From Aselliscus stoliczkanus (taxonomy: Eukaryota; Chordata; Mammalia; Chiroptera; Hipposideridae): 64,000 nt of DNA. Every line of letters begins with the position of its first letter. Position 1 is the first letter of the stretch. The stretch is from contig CM066728.1 of the NCBI GenBank assembly GCA_033961575.1, positions 178,737,678-178,801,677 on the forward strand, read 5' to 3'. Made by a program: the position numbers and the translations under genes. This document shows, in pieces, positions 11,457-22,750 of this stretch. The notes beneath the pieces are model-generated. The model worked only from the letters and a program-made list of their open reading frames with translations, ran no database searches and had not been told where the DNA came from.

Positions 11457-12663
11457 ATGTTTTGTTTTGTTTTGTTTTTAATTTATTGGGATGACATTGG
11501 TTAGTAAAATCATATAGGTTTCAAGTATATATTTCTATAATACATCATCTATATATTGTACTATGTGTTCACCACCCAGAGTCAGTTCTCCTTCTATCAC
11601 CATATATTTGAACCCCTTTTCCTTCTTCTACCACCCACCCTCCCCCTTTGCCCTCTGGTAACTGTTAAGCTATTGTCTGTATCTATGAGTTTTTGTTTAT
11701 TTGTTTGTTTGTCCTGTTCATTTGTTGCTTTCAGTTTTATATACTTCATATGAGTAAAGTCATGTTGTTTTTGACTTTTTCTGTCTGATTTATTTTGCTC
11801 ACCAAGATCCATCTGTATTGTCACAAATGGCAATATTTCATGTTCTTTTATGGCCAATAATATTCCATAGTATATATGTACCACACCTTCTTTAATCATC
11901 TGTCAAAGGGCACATTGGTTGTTTCCATGTCTTTGCCACCATGAATAATGCTGCAGTGAACATAGGGGTACATGTATCTTTACAGATAAATGTTTTCAGA
12001 TTTTTTGGGTAGATACCCAGAAGAGGGATTGCTGGGTTGTATGGTAATTCTATTCTTAATTTTTTGAAGAACTCCCATACTGTTTTCCATAGTGGCCCTT
12101 CCAAGTTACTTGTACATTCCCACCAGCAGTATATGGGGGTTCCTTTTTCTCCACAGCCTCTCCAACACTTGTTATTATTTATCTTGTTGATGGCAGCCAT
12201 TCTAACATGTGTGAGGTGATATCTCATTGTGGTTTTGACTTGCATTTCCCTAATAGCTAGTGAAGTTGAACACTTTTGATATATCTGTTGGTCATTTGTA
12301 TGTCTTCTTGGGAGAAGTGTCTGTTCAGGTCCTCTGCCCATTTTTTAATTAGATTGTTTGCTTTGTTGTTGTTGACTTGTACAGGTTCTTTATATATTTT
12401 GTATATTAGCTCCTTATCAGAGGTGTTGTTTGCAAATATCTTCTCCCATTTGGTTGGTTGCCTCTTAGCATTGTTTATGGTTTCTTTTGCTGTGTGGAAG
12501 ATTTTTAGTTTGATGTAGTCCCATTCATTTAGTTTTGCTTTTACTTCCCTTGCCTGTGAGGTCACATTCATTAAATCCTCTCTGAACCCAAGGTCCATAA
12601 GTTTAGTACCTATGCTTTCATCTATTCAATTTACTGTTTCAGATCTTATGTTTAGGTCTTTGA
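11457..12663 (-). mobile_element. 5'-truncated L1 with ORF2 C-terminus
   Basis: A minus-strand L1, with its poly-A tail appearing as TTTTGTTTTGTTTTG at the left. Flanking direct repeats AGATTCCACTCTTTT (11442-11456) and AGATCCCACTTTTTT (12664-12678) differ at two sites. Minus-strand frames at about 12257-12598 and 11892-12341 carry ORF2 hallmarks: [40 protein letters not shown], then [26 protein letters not shown] and [13 protein letters not shown]. These encode only the far C-terminus of the reverse-transcriptase polyprotein and are frameshifted relative to each other. Inactive. Confidence 0.93.
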
Positions 12664-12877
12664 AGATCCCACTTTTTTCCTGATGTTCAATCTTAGTACT
12701 TAGAGTTCTAGGCTGGTTTTGCTTTTGGCAAAAAGGTGTGGCTGACAAAAGCATGTTCACCCTCCTTTTCCTTTCTCTTTACTGCCCTCTAACCCCTAAG
12801 AGGAACATAACGTATCATAGAATTGAGGGGATCACTCATCTATGACGTAGCTTGGATTACAATCCCATCAACACGAA

Positions 12878-13035
12878 TTCCTAGTAGTGTGATCTTGGGC
12901 AAGTCATTGAACCTTTCTGAGTCTCAGTTTTATTTTTGTAAAATAGACATAATTTTAACTAATTTTCAGGGATATTATAAGAATTAAGTGAGAAGATTAT
13001 ATATTGTACCTAAATACAGCAAGTGTTTGGAAAAC
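12878..13035 (+). repeat. MIR SINE fragment
   Basis: Matches MIR in forward orientation: TCTTGGGCAAGTCATTGAAC, TCTGAGTCTCAGTTTTA, GTAAAATAGACATAATT, GGGATATTATAAGAATTAAG and TACAGCAAGTGTTTGG. Confidence 0.8.
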
Positions 13036-13336
13036 ACATAACTTTCCCTTCTCCAGATGGCTTTCCCCTCTGTTTTCTCCTCCTCCATGCCCCTTTGACC
13101 TTTACTCTTAATGATTTTGCTCCCTTTCTGTTCTCACCTATTTTGAGGAAATTATCTGATTAAACCCATTCACCCTCGATTGGGACCATGCCTACTTCTT
13201 ATATGTATTCCCTACAGCACCGTAATAACCAGCACAATGCCTTATGCTTAGTTGATTTGGTTTAATTTAAGTATAATCAACAACTTCATGTGTTAGTCCC
13301 CCCAAAGGTATTTGAACAACAAACAAAGGACTATAC

Positions 13337-13690
13337 CAGTGGTTCCCAACTTTTTAACACAAAAGGGTCCTTTATTATATTTTTCCTACGGGCCTTGTGT
13401 ATTGGAAGTTTCCATTTACTCAAAACACTGAATGTATTAAGTAATAATTTGTTTTCCCATTTTATGACTTAAAGACCTGAGTACAATTAAGAATAAATGC
13501 AGTAAAGATCAGGATTCAGCTTACTTGTATAATGAAATCGTTGGTGTTTTGGTGATTTTATATAGTTTTATTGCGCTTAAATATATTTCCATTAGGCTTT
13601 TAGAAATATTAAACATAGCTCATGGACCACTATTAGCACCTTTGTGAATGACCAAGGATTCTATTTTCTCATATTGAAAAACCATAGCTG
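13337..13690. mobile_element. hAT (Charlie-like) nonautonomous element
   Basis: The left end CAGTGGTTCCCAACTTTTT is a classic hAT-Charlie terminus. The right end TATTGAAAAACCATAGCTG is its decayed inverse. The interior is AT-rich without coding sequence. No intact 8-bp target duplication remains, which fits great age. Confidence 0.6.
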
Positions 13691-14039
13691 AAAAGAAAAA
13701 AGCATGTAAAGGAGGAAATTGTGCCCCCATAGCAAACTATGAGAAGTGTAGGGTGTGTATATGTATATGGATGTGAGGGCAGAGGAGGGGGTAGTCAAGG
13801 AGATGTAGAGCAAAGTTGTAGATGGGGAGTGGTACCTTCCCGTTAACTTCCTTTATGTGCTTCCAAGTCACATATACAGATGAAGCCATCTTTTCATCCC
13901 TGTGCATAAGTTTGTCCCTAATAGTGGTGACCTTAATACAAATATTCAACCTGTTCACCATTGTCATAATAAATGCTGTGTAGCGTGCATGTTCCTGGTT
14001 TATAGGCATCCTTTTATAACTTAGTCAGGAATCTCCAGT

Positions 14040-14185
14040 TAGAATTTGGCTTTGTTATTTACCATCTATGTTGACCTTGGGGAAGTTGTTTATCTTCTCC
14101 AAACCTCAGTATTATAAGCTGTACTTGAAATTATTTGAATCTTAAGAGTATGTTAATCTTAAGAGAAATACTGGTAGAGAATTGC
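14040..14185 (+). repeat. MIR SINE fragment
   Basis: Forward MIR remnant: AGAATTTGGCTTTGTTATTTACC, then GACCTTGGGGAAGTTGTTTA and CCAAACCTCAGTATTATAAG. Diverged. Confidence 0.55.
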
Positions 14186-14490
14186 CTGAAAGATAGTCAG
14201 CCAATTTACTTCTCTGTCTCTGGAAAGGTATAATAAATTGGTTTAGTCTCCTCACATGATAGCCATACTCCTTGGATTTGACTTCTAGAGTACAGTATCA
14301 TAGACAATCTGGTACCACATAAAGTTGCAGTGGCAAAGAGTGCTGCACTCGATTAGCAATATCTGCTGTGGATCCCGGCATGAAAAAGAGCTGCACAGTG
14401 CCATGTTTTTGCCAACCCAGCTCTAAGTGCTGTAAAGTCTACCCCCAGCTTACGTCAGACCACCACAATGCTCTGCACCTGGATGATTTG

Positions 14491-14621
14491 TTTGTTTGTT
14501 TGTTTGTTTGTTTGTTTGTTTGTTTTTTGAGGGCAGTGTCACTGGCCCTCATATGTGGGACCCAAACCGGGGCTGCTGGCTTCCCAAGCCAGCGCTTAAC
14601 CACCGTGCCACTCAGCTGGTT
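14491..14621 (-). mobile_element. tRNA-headed short SINE
   Basis: Minus-strand copy of the short SINE also seen at 36331, 44100 and 55881. The head is at the right (rc GTGGCACGGTGGTTAAGCGC), the B-box-like segment is the reverse complement of GGACCCAAACCGGGG, and the tail is (CAAA)n seen as TTTG repeats. The target duplication CTGGATGATTTG / CTGGATGACTTG flanks it at 14479-14490 and 14622-14633 with one mismatch. A 101-residue frame across it is a repeat artefact. Confidence 0.88.
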
Positions 14622-14849
14622 CTGGATGACTTGTTTTGACTTCCTAAATTTGCTTTTATCATATGTTCCCTGACCAATACAGTTCATCAAAGGTTATTGA
14701 AGAGCCAATTCTTTGAAACTCCTTATATTTGTTTGCTGAGATGTTATTGGCACATTGTTACATAGCATGGTCTTTCAGAAAACTCACAGCAGATCTATGT
14801 CTAGGAGTTCAGTGCTTTGAGTAATTATGGTTCTTCTGAGCCAGTTTGT

Positions 14850-14930
14850 CATTCATTCATTATGTAAATGTTTATTGAGTACTACAAGGAATGAACTACC
14901 CTATACATATTCCAAAAGGTCCAGTCGGCG
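14850..14930 (-). repeat. L2 3' end fragment
   Basis: CATTCATTATGTAAATGTTTATTGAGTACTAC is the reverse complement of the L2 terminus. Short and diverged. Confidence 0.5.
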
Positions 14931-16599
14931 CTGTGACCCTTGTAACTCCTCATGTTTTCATCTTTTCTAGGAAGCTCACATCTATATGACCCCCATCTAG
15001 CAAATGTATAGGACTTCATATGTGCATTCTCTGTAGTTCTCTCATTTCTGGCTTTACTCATCTTTCTTACCCTGATTTTTCTCTTTGTCCCATTTTCTTT
15101 TTTTTTTTTTTTAAAGAATTTTATTGTGTTGTGTCATATGTATAAGCTATATGTCTTTTTTTAATAAGGTAAAGCATAAAGAAATCAAGATCTAAATCTT
15201 TTGGAGATAAGGTTGGAAATGTACTATCTTCCCTGTTTGCCTACATAGCAAATGAGTTATAATGTATGTAAAAGCACACGCTTCCCCATAAAGTTCTATC
15301 TGAATTAAATAATTATAAATAAGAGCAGCTGTGATCAGATTTACAAAGTTTAGTTTTCCATATTTGTCTTTCCCAGTGCTGAAAATAAAGGGATTTAAAA
15401 GTTTCTTACCTCATAGTGTTGGATCAAGAAAAGCTTGACATCACTGGCTCAGTATTTAATGCTAGAAGTTGAGGTTCTTATGGGAAACCATTTGAAATGT
15501 GGCCAGTGTGAACCCATCTAAGCCTGTCAGTCTGGAGTAGGGTATCTGCTTATGGGTTGTGTTTATTTACATTCTCCACATTATCCACGTGGTGATCTTT
15601 CTCCTGTGGCTCCTAGTGAAGACATTTTATTATACATATTTCAGTGTCTAGAGATTTCCAGTCTTGTGTTCTGCCTGTTCACTTGCTATCAGCTCTGTAA
15701 AGGAAGAAACCCCTATCAGCACATACTGCAGGCCTGATGCCTAAAATCTGCACGACATGCTACAAGTCTGTGAGCCAACTTGGATTGGATGTTACAGTTC
15801 TACGTTTTTGTTTAGCAAGTGTTTTTTCCCCCTATGTTTAGTAAACCCTGAAGGCGAATGGAGGAAAATCATCAGCTTTCAGTATGTGTTCTACTCAAAA
15901 GATGCAGGATGGCTGGTCTGTGTGCATGTATATGTATATGTATATGTGCAAAAAGCAATCGTTTAAGATAGACAAGCAAAAGTTGATGACCCACTAATGG
16001 TGTTTAAACACCTAAAACATTTTAGAGCTTCTCAGTTTTTATGTCACCTGAGACAAAATTTGGAAAAAAAAAAGGAAAAAAAGCAATACTGTGCAGTCAT
16101 TTTAGATGGGGTGGGAGGGAGGTTACACCACTGTATCAAGCTGACACCCAGTAGCAGAATACTAATAAGCTGCATTAGGCCAAAATATTCAGTTAGTTTT
16201 TCATCCTTTACAAAGAATTCCATGCAATTGCCAAAGTTATGATTGCTCATTACCTCACTTTAATGTTTTGTCCAGAGTGGGGTGGATCTGGGAACTCAGT
16301 GACCTGAGCGTTGCCTTCCGTGACATTTCACTAATAATGAGCATAGGTGCACTTAGGACAGAGTCTCTTAAAAAGTATGGCCCTTTACAGTAACCCTCGT
16401 TCATGCATCAGGACAGAGGTTTAGGTTTGGCTTCTAGTTGTCATTAATAGTATGTCTGTTTCTCTGTTTACACAGATACAAACACACACACACATAAACA
16501 TACACAGATATGCACATTTTTGTATACGTCATCAATGATGGCAGTCTAAGGTTGCCTATATGTAACCTACATTGAAATTATTAGCAAATCATTATGTTT

Positions 16600-16770
16600 G
16601 CTGTTATGTGTTTTACTAATCCACCAACATCCATTGTGCATCTCAAATGTCAGATATTGTGCTAAGAAGCAGAAATATAAAGATTAATTAACAGGGGGTC
16701 TCAAATAGTGCACGATCAGGTATGGAGACAGACGTGTTAATAGATTAAACTCAGTATAAATTATACCACT
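16600..16770 (-). repeat. L2 3' end fragment
   Basis: Reverse-complement L2 terminus: ATCCATTGTGCATCTCAAATG, GATATTGTGCTAAGAAGCAG, then AACAGGGGGTCTCAAATAG. Diverged. Confidence 0.5.
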
Positions 16771-17224
16771 ATTTGAATTGAGTACATAGAAAAGAAACTC
16801 CCCAAATAATAGAAGCTTAAGCACATAAAGGTCTACTCTCTCATGAAAAAGAAGATGTAATCAGTTCAAGGAGGGTTCCGGAACTAAGCTCTTTTATCTT
16901 TCTGCCCCGCCATCCTTAGTGCAAGGCATCCATTCTCAGGATTGTCTAATTCTTCAAGATAGTAACTGGAGCCAATAGGAAGGAGAGAAGTCAGAAGAAG
17001 GCAGAAGGGGTTTTCCTCAACTAAGTGAGTTTGCTTAACTAGCCTTCCCAGGAGTCTCACAGACTTCTACTTTTATTTCACTAATTACAACTTGGTCACA
17101 TAGGCAATGAGAATGTATTCTTTTATCTGGATATATTATGACCCCAAATAAAATTGAAGCTCTGTTACTGAAAAAAATAGGGAAGATGGATACTGGGTGG
17201 CAACCAGTAATCTCTACCACATGT

Positions 17225-17420
17225 AATTATGAATAAAAGGCTGAGAAAAGATGAAGCAATAAATCAGTTAACTTTGGAATGTGGAAAAGGCTTTTTGAGG
17301 AGGAGACAATTGGGATTTGAAGGTTGAATAGGAGTTTTACAAATAAAGAATTGGGAAAGAGCATTTCAGGCACAAATAGTAACATGTGCAAAGGCACAGA
17401 AGGGTCTGACATTATACCTG
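17225..17420 (-). repeat. L2 internal fragment
   Basis: Matches reverse-complement L2: GGCTTTTTGAGGAGGAGAC, GGGATTTGAAGGTTGAATAGG, AAAGAGCATTTCAGGCAC, ACATGTGCAAAGGCACAGAAG. Probably part of the same old insertion as the fragment near 16600. Confidence 0.65.
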
Positions 17421-18429
17421 CCAAGTAAGCCCATTTCTATATTCCTAGTTCTTTTTTCTTCTGTTATTAATGATAGCTCTTCAAGTAATAATTTAAATAA
17501 CTTTTGATTTATCTCACAATTATTTTTTAGAAATCAACAGATTGAGATATGTCAATGATTTTCCTGATGTAAATAATTTGGTCCAAATAATTTTCTTGGA
17601 CCAAAATGAAAACATTTTATCTGATGATGAAGTATGCCACATTTTAAAAATAATTGAGTTAGAATATTTTGGCATCTTAAAAAGGAATTGATACAGAGTA
17701 GGAGGAAAGCAATTGTGTCAGGGCAATGTTTGTCTTGTCAATTCTGAAATTTAACAAAGCCAAGTTAGAATTGACTTGGTTCATATCCTGGGGTCCATAA
17801 ACCTACCCTGAGAGCTCTTGGTGGTCTAGCCAAGTTAGCCTTAAAATATGTCACCTTCCATTTAGCTATTCCTAACATGACTGTTACTTTGGATCTATGA
17901 AGCTCGAGTGCTCTTTTCTTTAAATGGCTTTAGAACCATAAGACATTTTTAGGATTAAAGAGATTTTCATGATTATCTTCTTTTTGGCTCTGTCAGAGAC
18001 ATCACAGCCCATTAAAATTTTTCCAGAGAAACGTAAATATTTTGAGAAACCTGAAATTTCTTTAAGAAATAAAACTAGTTCACTTTGAGACACCTGAGAG
18101 TACCAATTCCCATGCCTGCTCTCCATCTTGCCCTTCCACAGAGCTGAGTGTCTTATAAGATGAAGGTCATCCCTTTCCAACCCCAAACAACAACAGTAGT
18201 AGTCAGTGATTCTTTGAATACTGCCAAGATTAAGAGTGCCATGTTTTCTCAAAGAATTCAACCCTACAAAAACAATCAGGTGATTTAGTCTTCTGATTTC
18301 TGTTGAGGGGTGGGTTCCTAACTGGTTTTTGCTTACTTTTTAATAAGCTAGTATTTAGGCATGACTACATAGTAAACCTCACAGCGACACCTCCTTTATG
18401 TCTAGATAACTCTGACTCCTTAGTCATAT

Positions 18430-18712
18430 CTCAGCCCAAAAGATCTTTTCCTTAGGAACATCTTCTCTGGCCTCTCTAACCAGATCTTCTCCATTTCTCA
18501 GAGTACCATGTGTCTATGTTTAATAGCTTGTATAGTGATTATCATTTCACATTTATTGTGTGTGAGGATTCGAGTAATATGTGCTTTCCCCATGGGACCC
18601 TAAGTCCCTTGAGGGTGGGCCCCTATGTGTTTAATTCAACCCTGGATTTTGCTCCTCACACAGTGCCTGACCCACTGCAGATCTTTGATCATTGTTGGCT
18701 GAATGATTAGAT
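18430..18712 (+). repeat. L2 3' fragment
   Basis: Forward L2 3' end: TTCTCTGGCCTCTCTAACC, TTTATTGTGTGTGAGGATTC, CCCTTGAGGGTGGGCCCC, CACACAGTGCCTGACCCAC, and the ending TTGTTGGCTGAATGATT. Confidence 0.75.
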
Positions 18713-19118
18713 GATTTTTCTGTAAATAAATTAATTGTATACTCCCATTTCACACTGTGCTAAAACTATAAGATTGAATATGAAATTGGTCAGCTCATGT
18801 GTGAGTCCATGTTGAAAATAATTTTACTACAGTCATAAGTAAGCACATTGGAGAAGGCTGTAGCTACCATGTGCTTGGTTCTGCAGGGACAAAGGTTGGG
18901 TGAATTCCAACATGACCTCATTGTAGCCTCTGAATACACTGAGAGGCATCACTACTCCTGCTTCACCCTAATAAACCCCTCGGGATGAAGCCAGCCCACC
19001 TTTGCTCCCCACTCAAGAGCCGGGCACTAGGTTTTCTTGACATCTTTGTATTTTGTAGTATTTCAAGGAGTAACTGTTGAAGAAGTTGGTGCTTTGCCAT
19101 CTATTTTAAAAGATGCCT

Positions 19119-19769
19119 GGAGCCAGCCAAGTGGCTCAGTTGGTTAAGAGTTGTCTTAGAGCTCGAGCTCTGAGCAACAGAGCCACTGGTTTGATTCCCA
19201 CATGAGCCAGTGAACACTGGGCCTGAGCTGAGCTGTTGCTGAGCTGACCACAGGTGGCAGGGTGGCTCAACTGGTGTAAAAACAAGATTGCCTGTTCAAT
19301 GGTGGGCTACACCCACCCACAACTAAGACTGAACTCGGCACCTTGAGCTGAGCTGCCGCCTGGATGGTTCAGTGGATAGAGCGTGTGCTCTTAACAACAA
19401 GGCTGCTGGTTTGACTCCCACATGGGATGGTGGCTATGCCCACCTACAACTAAGACTGAACTCATCAGCACCTTGAGCTGAGCTGCGCCCCAGATGGCTC
19501 AGTGGATAGGGCATGCGCTCTTAACAACAAGGCTGCTGGTTTGACTCCCACATGGGATGGTGGCTACGCCCACCCGTAACTAAGATTGAACACGGCACCT
19601 TGAGCTTAGAGGCCATGAATTGCCAACCGGAAACCAGATGGCGACTGGAGCCCTCCACAACAACGATTGAAGAACAACAACTTGACTGGTCCCCTTCCCC
19701 AATTCCCCAATAAAATCTTTAAAAAAAAAAAAAAAAGGATTTGCGTGCTTATTATTAAAAAACAACAAC
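19119..19769 (+). mobile_element. Long composite SINE with internal tandem units
   Basis: A tRNA-like head (GCCAAGTGGCTCAGTTGGTTAA, TTTGATTCCCACATG) is followed by three related modules. The last two are nearly identical with a 130-bp period, each containing CAGTGGATAG, CTCTTAACAACAAGGCTGC and GACTCCCACATGGGATGG. The tail segment TCCCCAATAAAATCTTTAAAA precedes a poly-A run. The direct repeat AAAAGATGCCT (19108-19118) pairs with AAAAAATGCCT (19770-19780), so the element extends past the first poly-A and includes about 30 extra bases. I associate this family with rhinolophoid bats; that is recall, not a database match. Confidence 0.85.
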
Positions 19770-20314
19770 AAAAAATGCCTGTATGCTTTAATGGAAAAAG
19801 ATACACATTAACACATTTAAAAACACATTACATTTAAAAACACAATGCTAAATAATTGTATTTTTTCAACCTTTGCCTAAACAGGTGTTTGCAATTATCA
19901 AATAAATATACCGAAAGGAAAAATCGAGCCTCAAAGAAAGGTCACATTAACAACCAGATTTTTGAAATACAAGACAAACTGTGGAAACTTTGTGGAGATA
20001 AGCCCCTTGAAATGTCACTACAGTTTTCTTTTCTTTTGTCAAAGACAGTAGTTGAAACAGTTTGGGAGTGGAATGTCTTTTGGTATTAGATCTAACGAGA
20101 ACTATAGAGGTACAAGAGCATAGTTTGGATTTGAATCTTTTTTAGCTTGAACATTGAAAAGGAAAGAGTAAAAATACAAATGAGTTTGCCCATATACTTG
20201 ATAAATTTGTGATTTTTTTAAGCCTAAGACTTGGACTAAGCAAAAATATTTCATTGGATGATTTGAGAACTTGGCTACTTATTAACTAAGTGCCCTTGGC
20301 AAGATTCATGACCT

Positions 20315-20415
20315 GACCTTTAAAGTGAGCCTATCTTACTTGATTGTTGGGAGAATGAATGAGATATGTGTATTGTGCTTGGTACGGGCACACAGCAGGT
20401 TCTCGGTGCTGGTTA
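20315..20415 (+). repeat. MIR SINE fragment
   Basis: Forward MIR tail: GTTGGGAGAATGAATGAGATATG, GTGCTTGGTACGGGCACACAGCAGG. Short and diverged. Confidence 0.45.
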
Positions 20416-20549
20416 TCTCTGCTGTCGGCTTCTGTGTCAACCCTGTCGTTCCACCACACACATATGCACTAACCTTGTTTCTGTTGGCTGACTCTGTGAT
20501 TCTGTTTCTCTCAGCTTAGTCGAAGTGCTAGCTAGAAAAAGAAGTATTC

Positions 20550-20700
20550 TCATTATCATTCAGCAAGTATTTATTGAGGTCCAACAATTTGCCAAGCACT
20601 GCTTTAGTGGTTTGGACTACATCAATGAACCCAAGATGCAAAAGCCCTAGCACTATGCATCTTGCATTTTAAGGAGCATATGGAACATGGAGATTATTCT
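20550..20700 (-). repeat. L2 3' end fragment
   Basis: Reverse-complement L2 terminus: CAGCAAGTATTTATTGAGGTCC, TTGCCAAGCACTGCTTTAG, CATCAATGAACCCAAGATGC, CATTTTAAGGAGCATATGG. Confidence 0.65.
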
Positions 20701-20820
20701 TAAACTTGTTCCTGTTACCTCATGGTTGCATTTTGTGTGTGTGTGTGATTTGGGTGAATCATAATTATTGACAATGGGAATTAGTTTTGAATGAAAGTTG
20801 GGTAATAGCAATAGTGCAAG

Positions 20821-20958
20821 ATTTTCCTCTCTCCCTCACCTTCGCCCCCTGGCTAACTCCCTTCTCCTTCTCTTTCTCTCCACTCCCCCCACCCCTGCTC
20901 CCCTATCCCATCCCCCTTCTTTTTCCCCCTTCCCTCTCCCCACCTTTCTTTCTGTTTG
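20821..20958. repeat. C/T-rich tract upstream of an exon
   Basis: About 135 bases of almost pure pyrimidine on the + strand, dense in CCCC and CTTCT blocks. It ends about 215 bases before the exon at 21174. Such tracts can bind PTB-type splicing factors or adopt triplex DNA; either role here is speculative. Confidence 0.7.
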
Positions 20959-21173
20959 TATATTTCAACTATGAAAACATCTTTACCCATGTTGTTTGTT
21001 TCTTTCTTCCTTAGTCTGATTTCAATTCCAGTTGAATTCAGTCCCCTTCCTGGGAAGCCTGTTTTGCCCCTCGTCAAGGACGATGGGAGGGTCATTTGGT
21101 GGCAATGGGCCTCACAATGCATCTGCCCATCAGGGGACACCTGGTTGAATTACACATCTCTCTTTCTTGTTAG

Positions 21174-21300
21174 ATTGTTGGCTGTGATCACCAGCTGGGA
21201 AGCAACGTCAAGGAAGATAACTGTGGAGTTTGCAACGGAGATGGGTCCACCTGCCGGCTGGTCCGAGGGCAGTACAAATCCCAGCTCTCTGCAACCAAAC
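21174..21300 (+). CDS. ADAMTSL1: ADAMTSL1 exon A: end of cysteine-rich region
   Basis: This exon encodes 42 codons plus one base. It reads [15 protein letters not shown], then [12 protein letters not shown], then [15 protein letters not shown]. The pattern CDHxLGSxxxEDxCGVCxGDGSTC is the conserved join between the cysteine-rich domain and the spacer in ADAMTS and ADAMTS-like proteins. ADAMTSL1 (punctin) is a secreted matrix glycoprotein without a protease domain, thought to modulate the extracellular matrix. The acceptor is TTTCTTGTTAG and the donor GTAAGA, with phase 0 in and phase 1 out. The residues fit ADAMTSL1 better than its paralogue ADAMTSL3 as I remember them. A longer frame starting upstream at 20956 reads a different frame and is not the product. 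Confidence 0.93.
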
Positions 21301-21634
21301 GTAAGACACTACGGAGAGGGGGCACTCTTTGGGTCTTTAGGCTTGTTATCAGCAACTAGGGAATAACACCTCCACCAAAAGAAAGAAAAACTGTGTAATG
21401 ATTCATGTCTCTGCTCTGTGGATTGGTGTAGGTAGGATAAACCAGATCACTCACTGCAACCCCACTTACAAAATGACCTTTGATCACTGCCAGTCATGGA
21501 TTCTTTTTTCTGAATTAACCTTGGCAGTGATGATTGACTTTTGTGTGCTATCTCTCTACACAAACGCAATAAGTGTATGCTTACTCTACATGTATGTGCT
21601 AGAAACTTTACATGATCATCTAATTTAGTACCTT

Positions 21635-21775
21635 ACAGCAAGGTACTGTTTATCCCCATGTCACGAATGAGATAACTGAGGTTTAGACAGGTCATGTGAC
21701 TCGCACAGAGTCACACAACTCTGAAAGCATCAGAGCCAAGATTTAAGCCCAGAGTCTGATTCCAGATCCTAAACA
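21635..21775 (-). repeat. MIR SINE fragment
   Basis: Reverse-complement MIR: GGTACTGTTTATCCCCATG, GAGATAACTGAGGTTTAGAC, GAGTCACACAACTCTGAAAG, TTTAAGCCCAGAGTCTGATTCC. Confidence 0.8.
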
Positions 21776-22125
21776 CTTACTCATTCCTCTGGACTGTCCC
21801 ACCATGCTGCTGACTGTTCCATGGTGGGACGTTTGTAAAGCAGTCACATGGCTCAAGGCAGGGTACCTCAGATGCCTGCCCAGCCAGGTCCTGCTAGGGT
21901 AATGGCATGTGTTTTCATCATACATAACCCAACAATGGAGTCACACATCAATCTCATTCATTTTACAATACACTGTCCTCTGTGACAATCGCTGTTCTAG
22001 ATGCTGCAGCAGATACAGAAATAAGACAGTCCTTGTCCGCAAGCACATGAATTTTTAGAATAATTTGACCTTGCTTGGCATGTTTCCACACTTTGCCACC
22101 ATCCGGAATCCTTCAATAGATTCTT

Positions 22126-22189
22126 CTTCTACTATTATTATTAAAATTTATTGGGGTGACAATGGTTAGTAAAATGACATAGGTTTCAG
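22126..22189 (-). mobile_element. Very short 5'-truncated L1 insertion
   Basis: Only about 64 bp of an L1 3' end (reverse complement AAATTTATTGGGGTGACAATGG, then TTAGTAAAATGACATAGG). It is flanked by TAGATTCTT at 22117-22125 and 22190-22198. The same 3' end is found at 11457 and 60718, so it is the same or a related L1 family. Confidence 0.8.
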
Positions 22190-22750
22190 TAGATTCTTGG
22201 TTGAATATCTCTTTGTACATGTCCCCCCTTGGGAAATGAGAATGAATATTTTTACGGAATGTGGTTTTGTTCTCTTTTCCTGTTGACTAGCTGGAGGAAA
22301 ACAATTGACATATGAGGGGTTTGTGACTTTAAATGGGCGTGTAGGTCAAGAAGAAAAGCAGTGTGCGCTGGAGAACTATTCCAAGAGGTCAGGAAAAGGC
22401 AGTTTGCCAAAAGTACTAGGCTCTAGGGAAGAAGAGATGGCAGGGGAAAAGGCTAGGGACTTTATAACACATGAAACATTGGAGGTGCCAGCTTAGGGAA
22501 CTGTCCACATTTTAACACCTCTGCAGGCGGTGAAAAAACAAAACAACAAAAAAAGCAAAATTAAAAAAAAAATACCTCCAGCAGAGAGAATAAATGAAGA
22601 AGTAAGTTAGACATTGATACAGTACATTCAGGGAAGAATTTTTTTCTTTGGTCATGTACTGGTAGCATTTTCTAAAAGATGAATATTAAAGAATTTAGAC
22701 AATGGAACCAGAGAAGGATAGAAGGATAGAGGCAAACTGTGTTTTGCCAT

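Larger units (their letters stand above)
1..21173 (+). other. ADAMTSL1: ADAMTSL1 upstream intron (partial)
   Basis: This is the stretch before the first recognised exon; its 5' end lies outside the window. The next exon starts in phase 0 after a TTTCTTGTTAG acceptor. I looked for the preceding ADAMTSL1 exon, which should end shortly before the IVGCDHQ segment, and did not see it, so the intron is probably at least 21 kb. Repeats are listed separately. I see nothing recognisable in about 2830-3510, 3740-7080, 7260-9750, 11180-11440, 13700-14040, 14640-14850, 14930-16600, 17430-18420, 18720-19100 and 19790-20540, apart from ordinary AT-rich intron sequence. That these bases are intron is inferred from the single exon to their right. 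Confidence 0.75.

Noticed and set aside
11892..12598. Minus-strand frames of 149 and 113 residues
   Set aside because: These are real protein-like sequence, but they are the C-terminal end of L1 ORF2 in a truncated, frameshifted copy, so they are listed as a mobile element.
19119..19769. Possible functional tRNA genes, from A- and B-box-like motifs
   Set aside because: The motifs sit in SINE heads with poly-A tails and target duplications, and no complete cloverleaf is evident.
20956..21366. 136-residue frame across exon A
   Set aside because: It reads a different frame from the spliced ADAMTSL1 product and runs through both splice sites.
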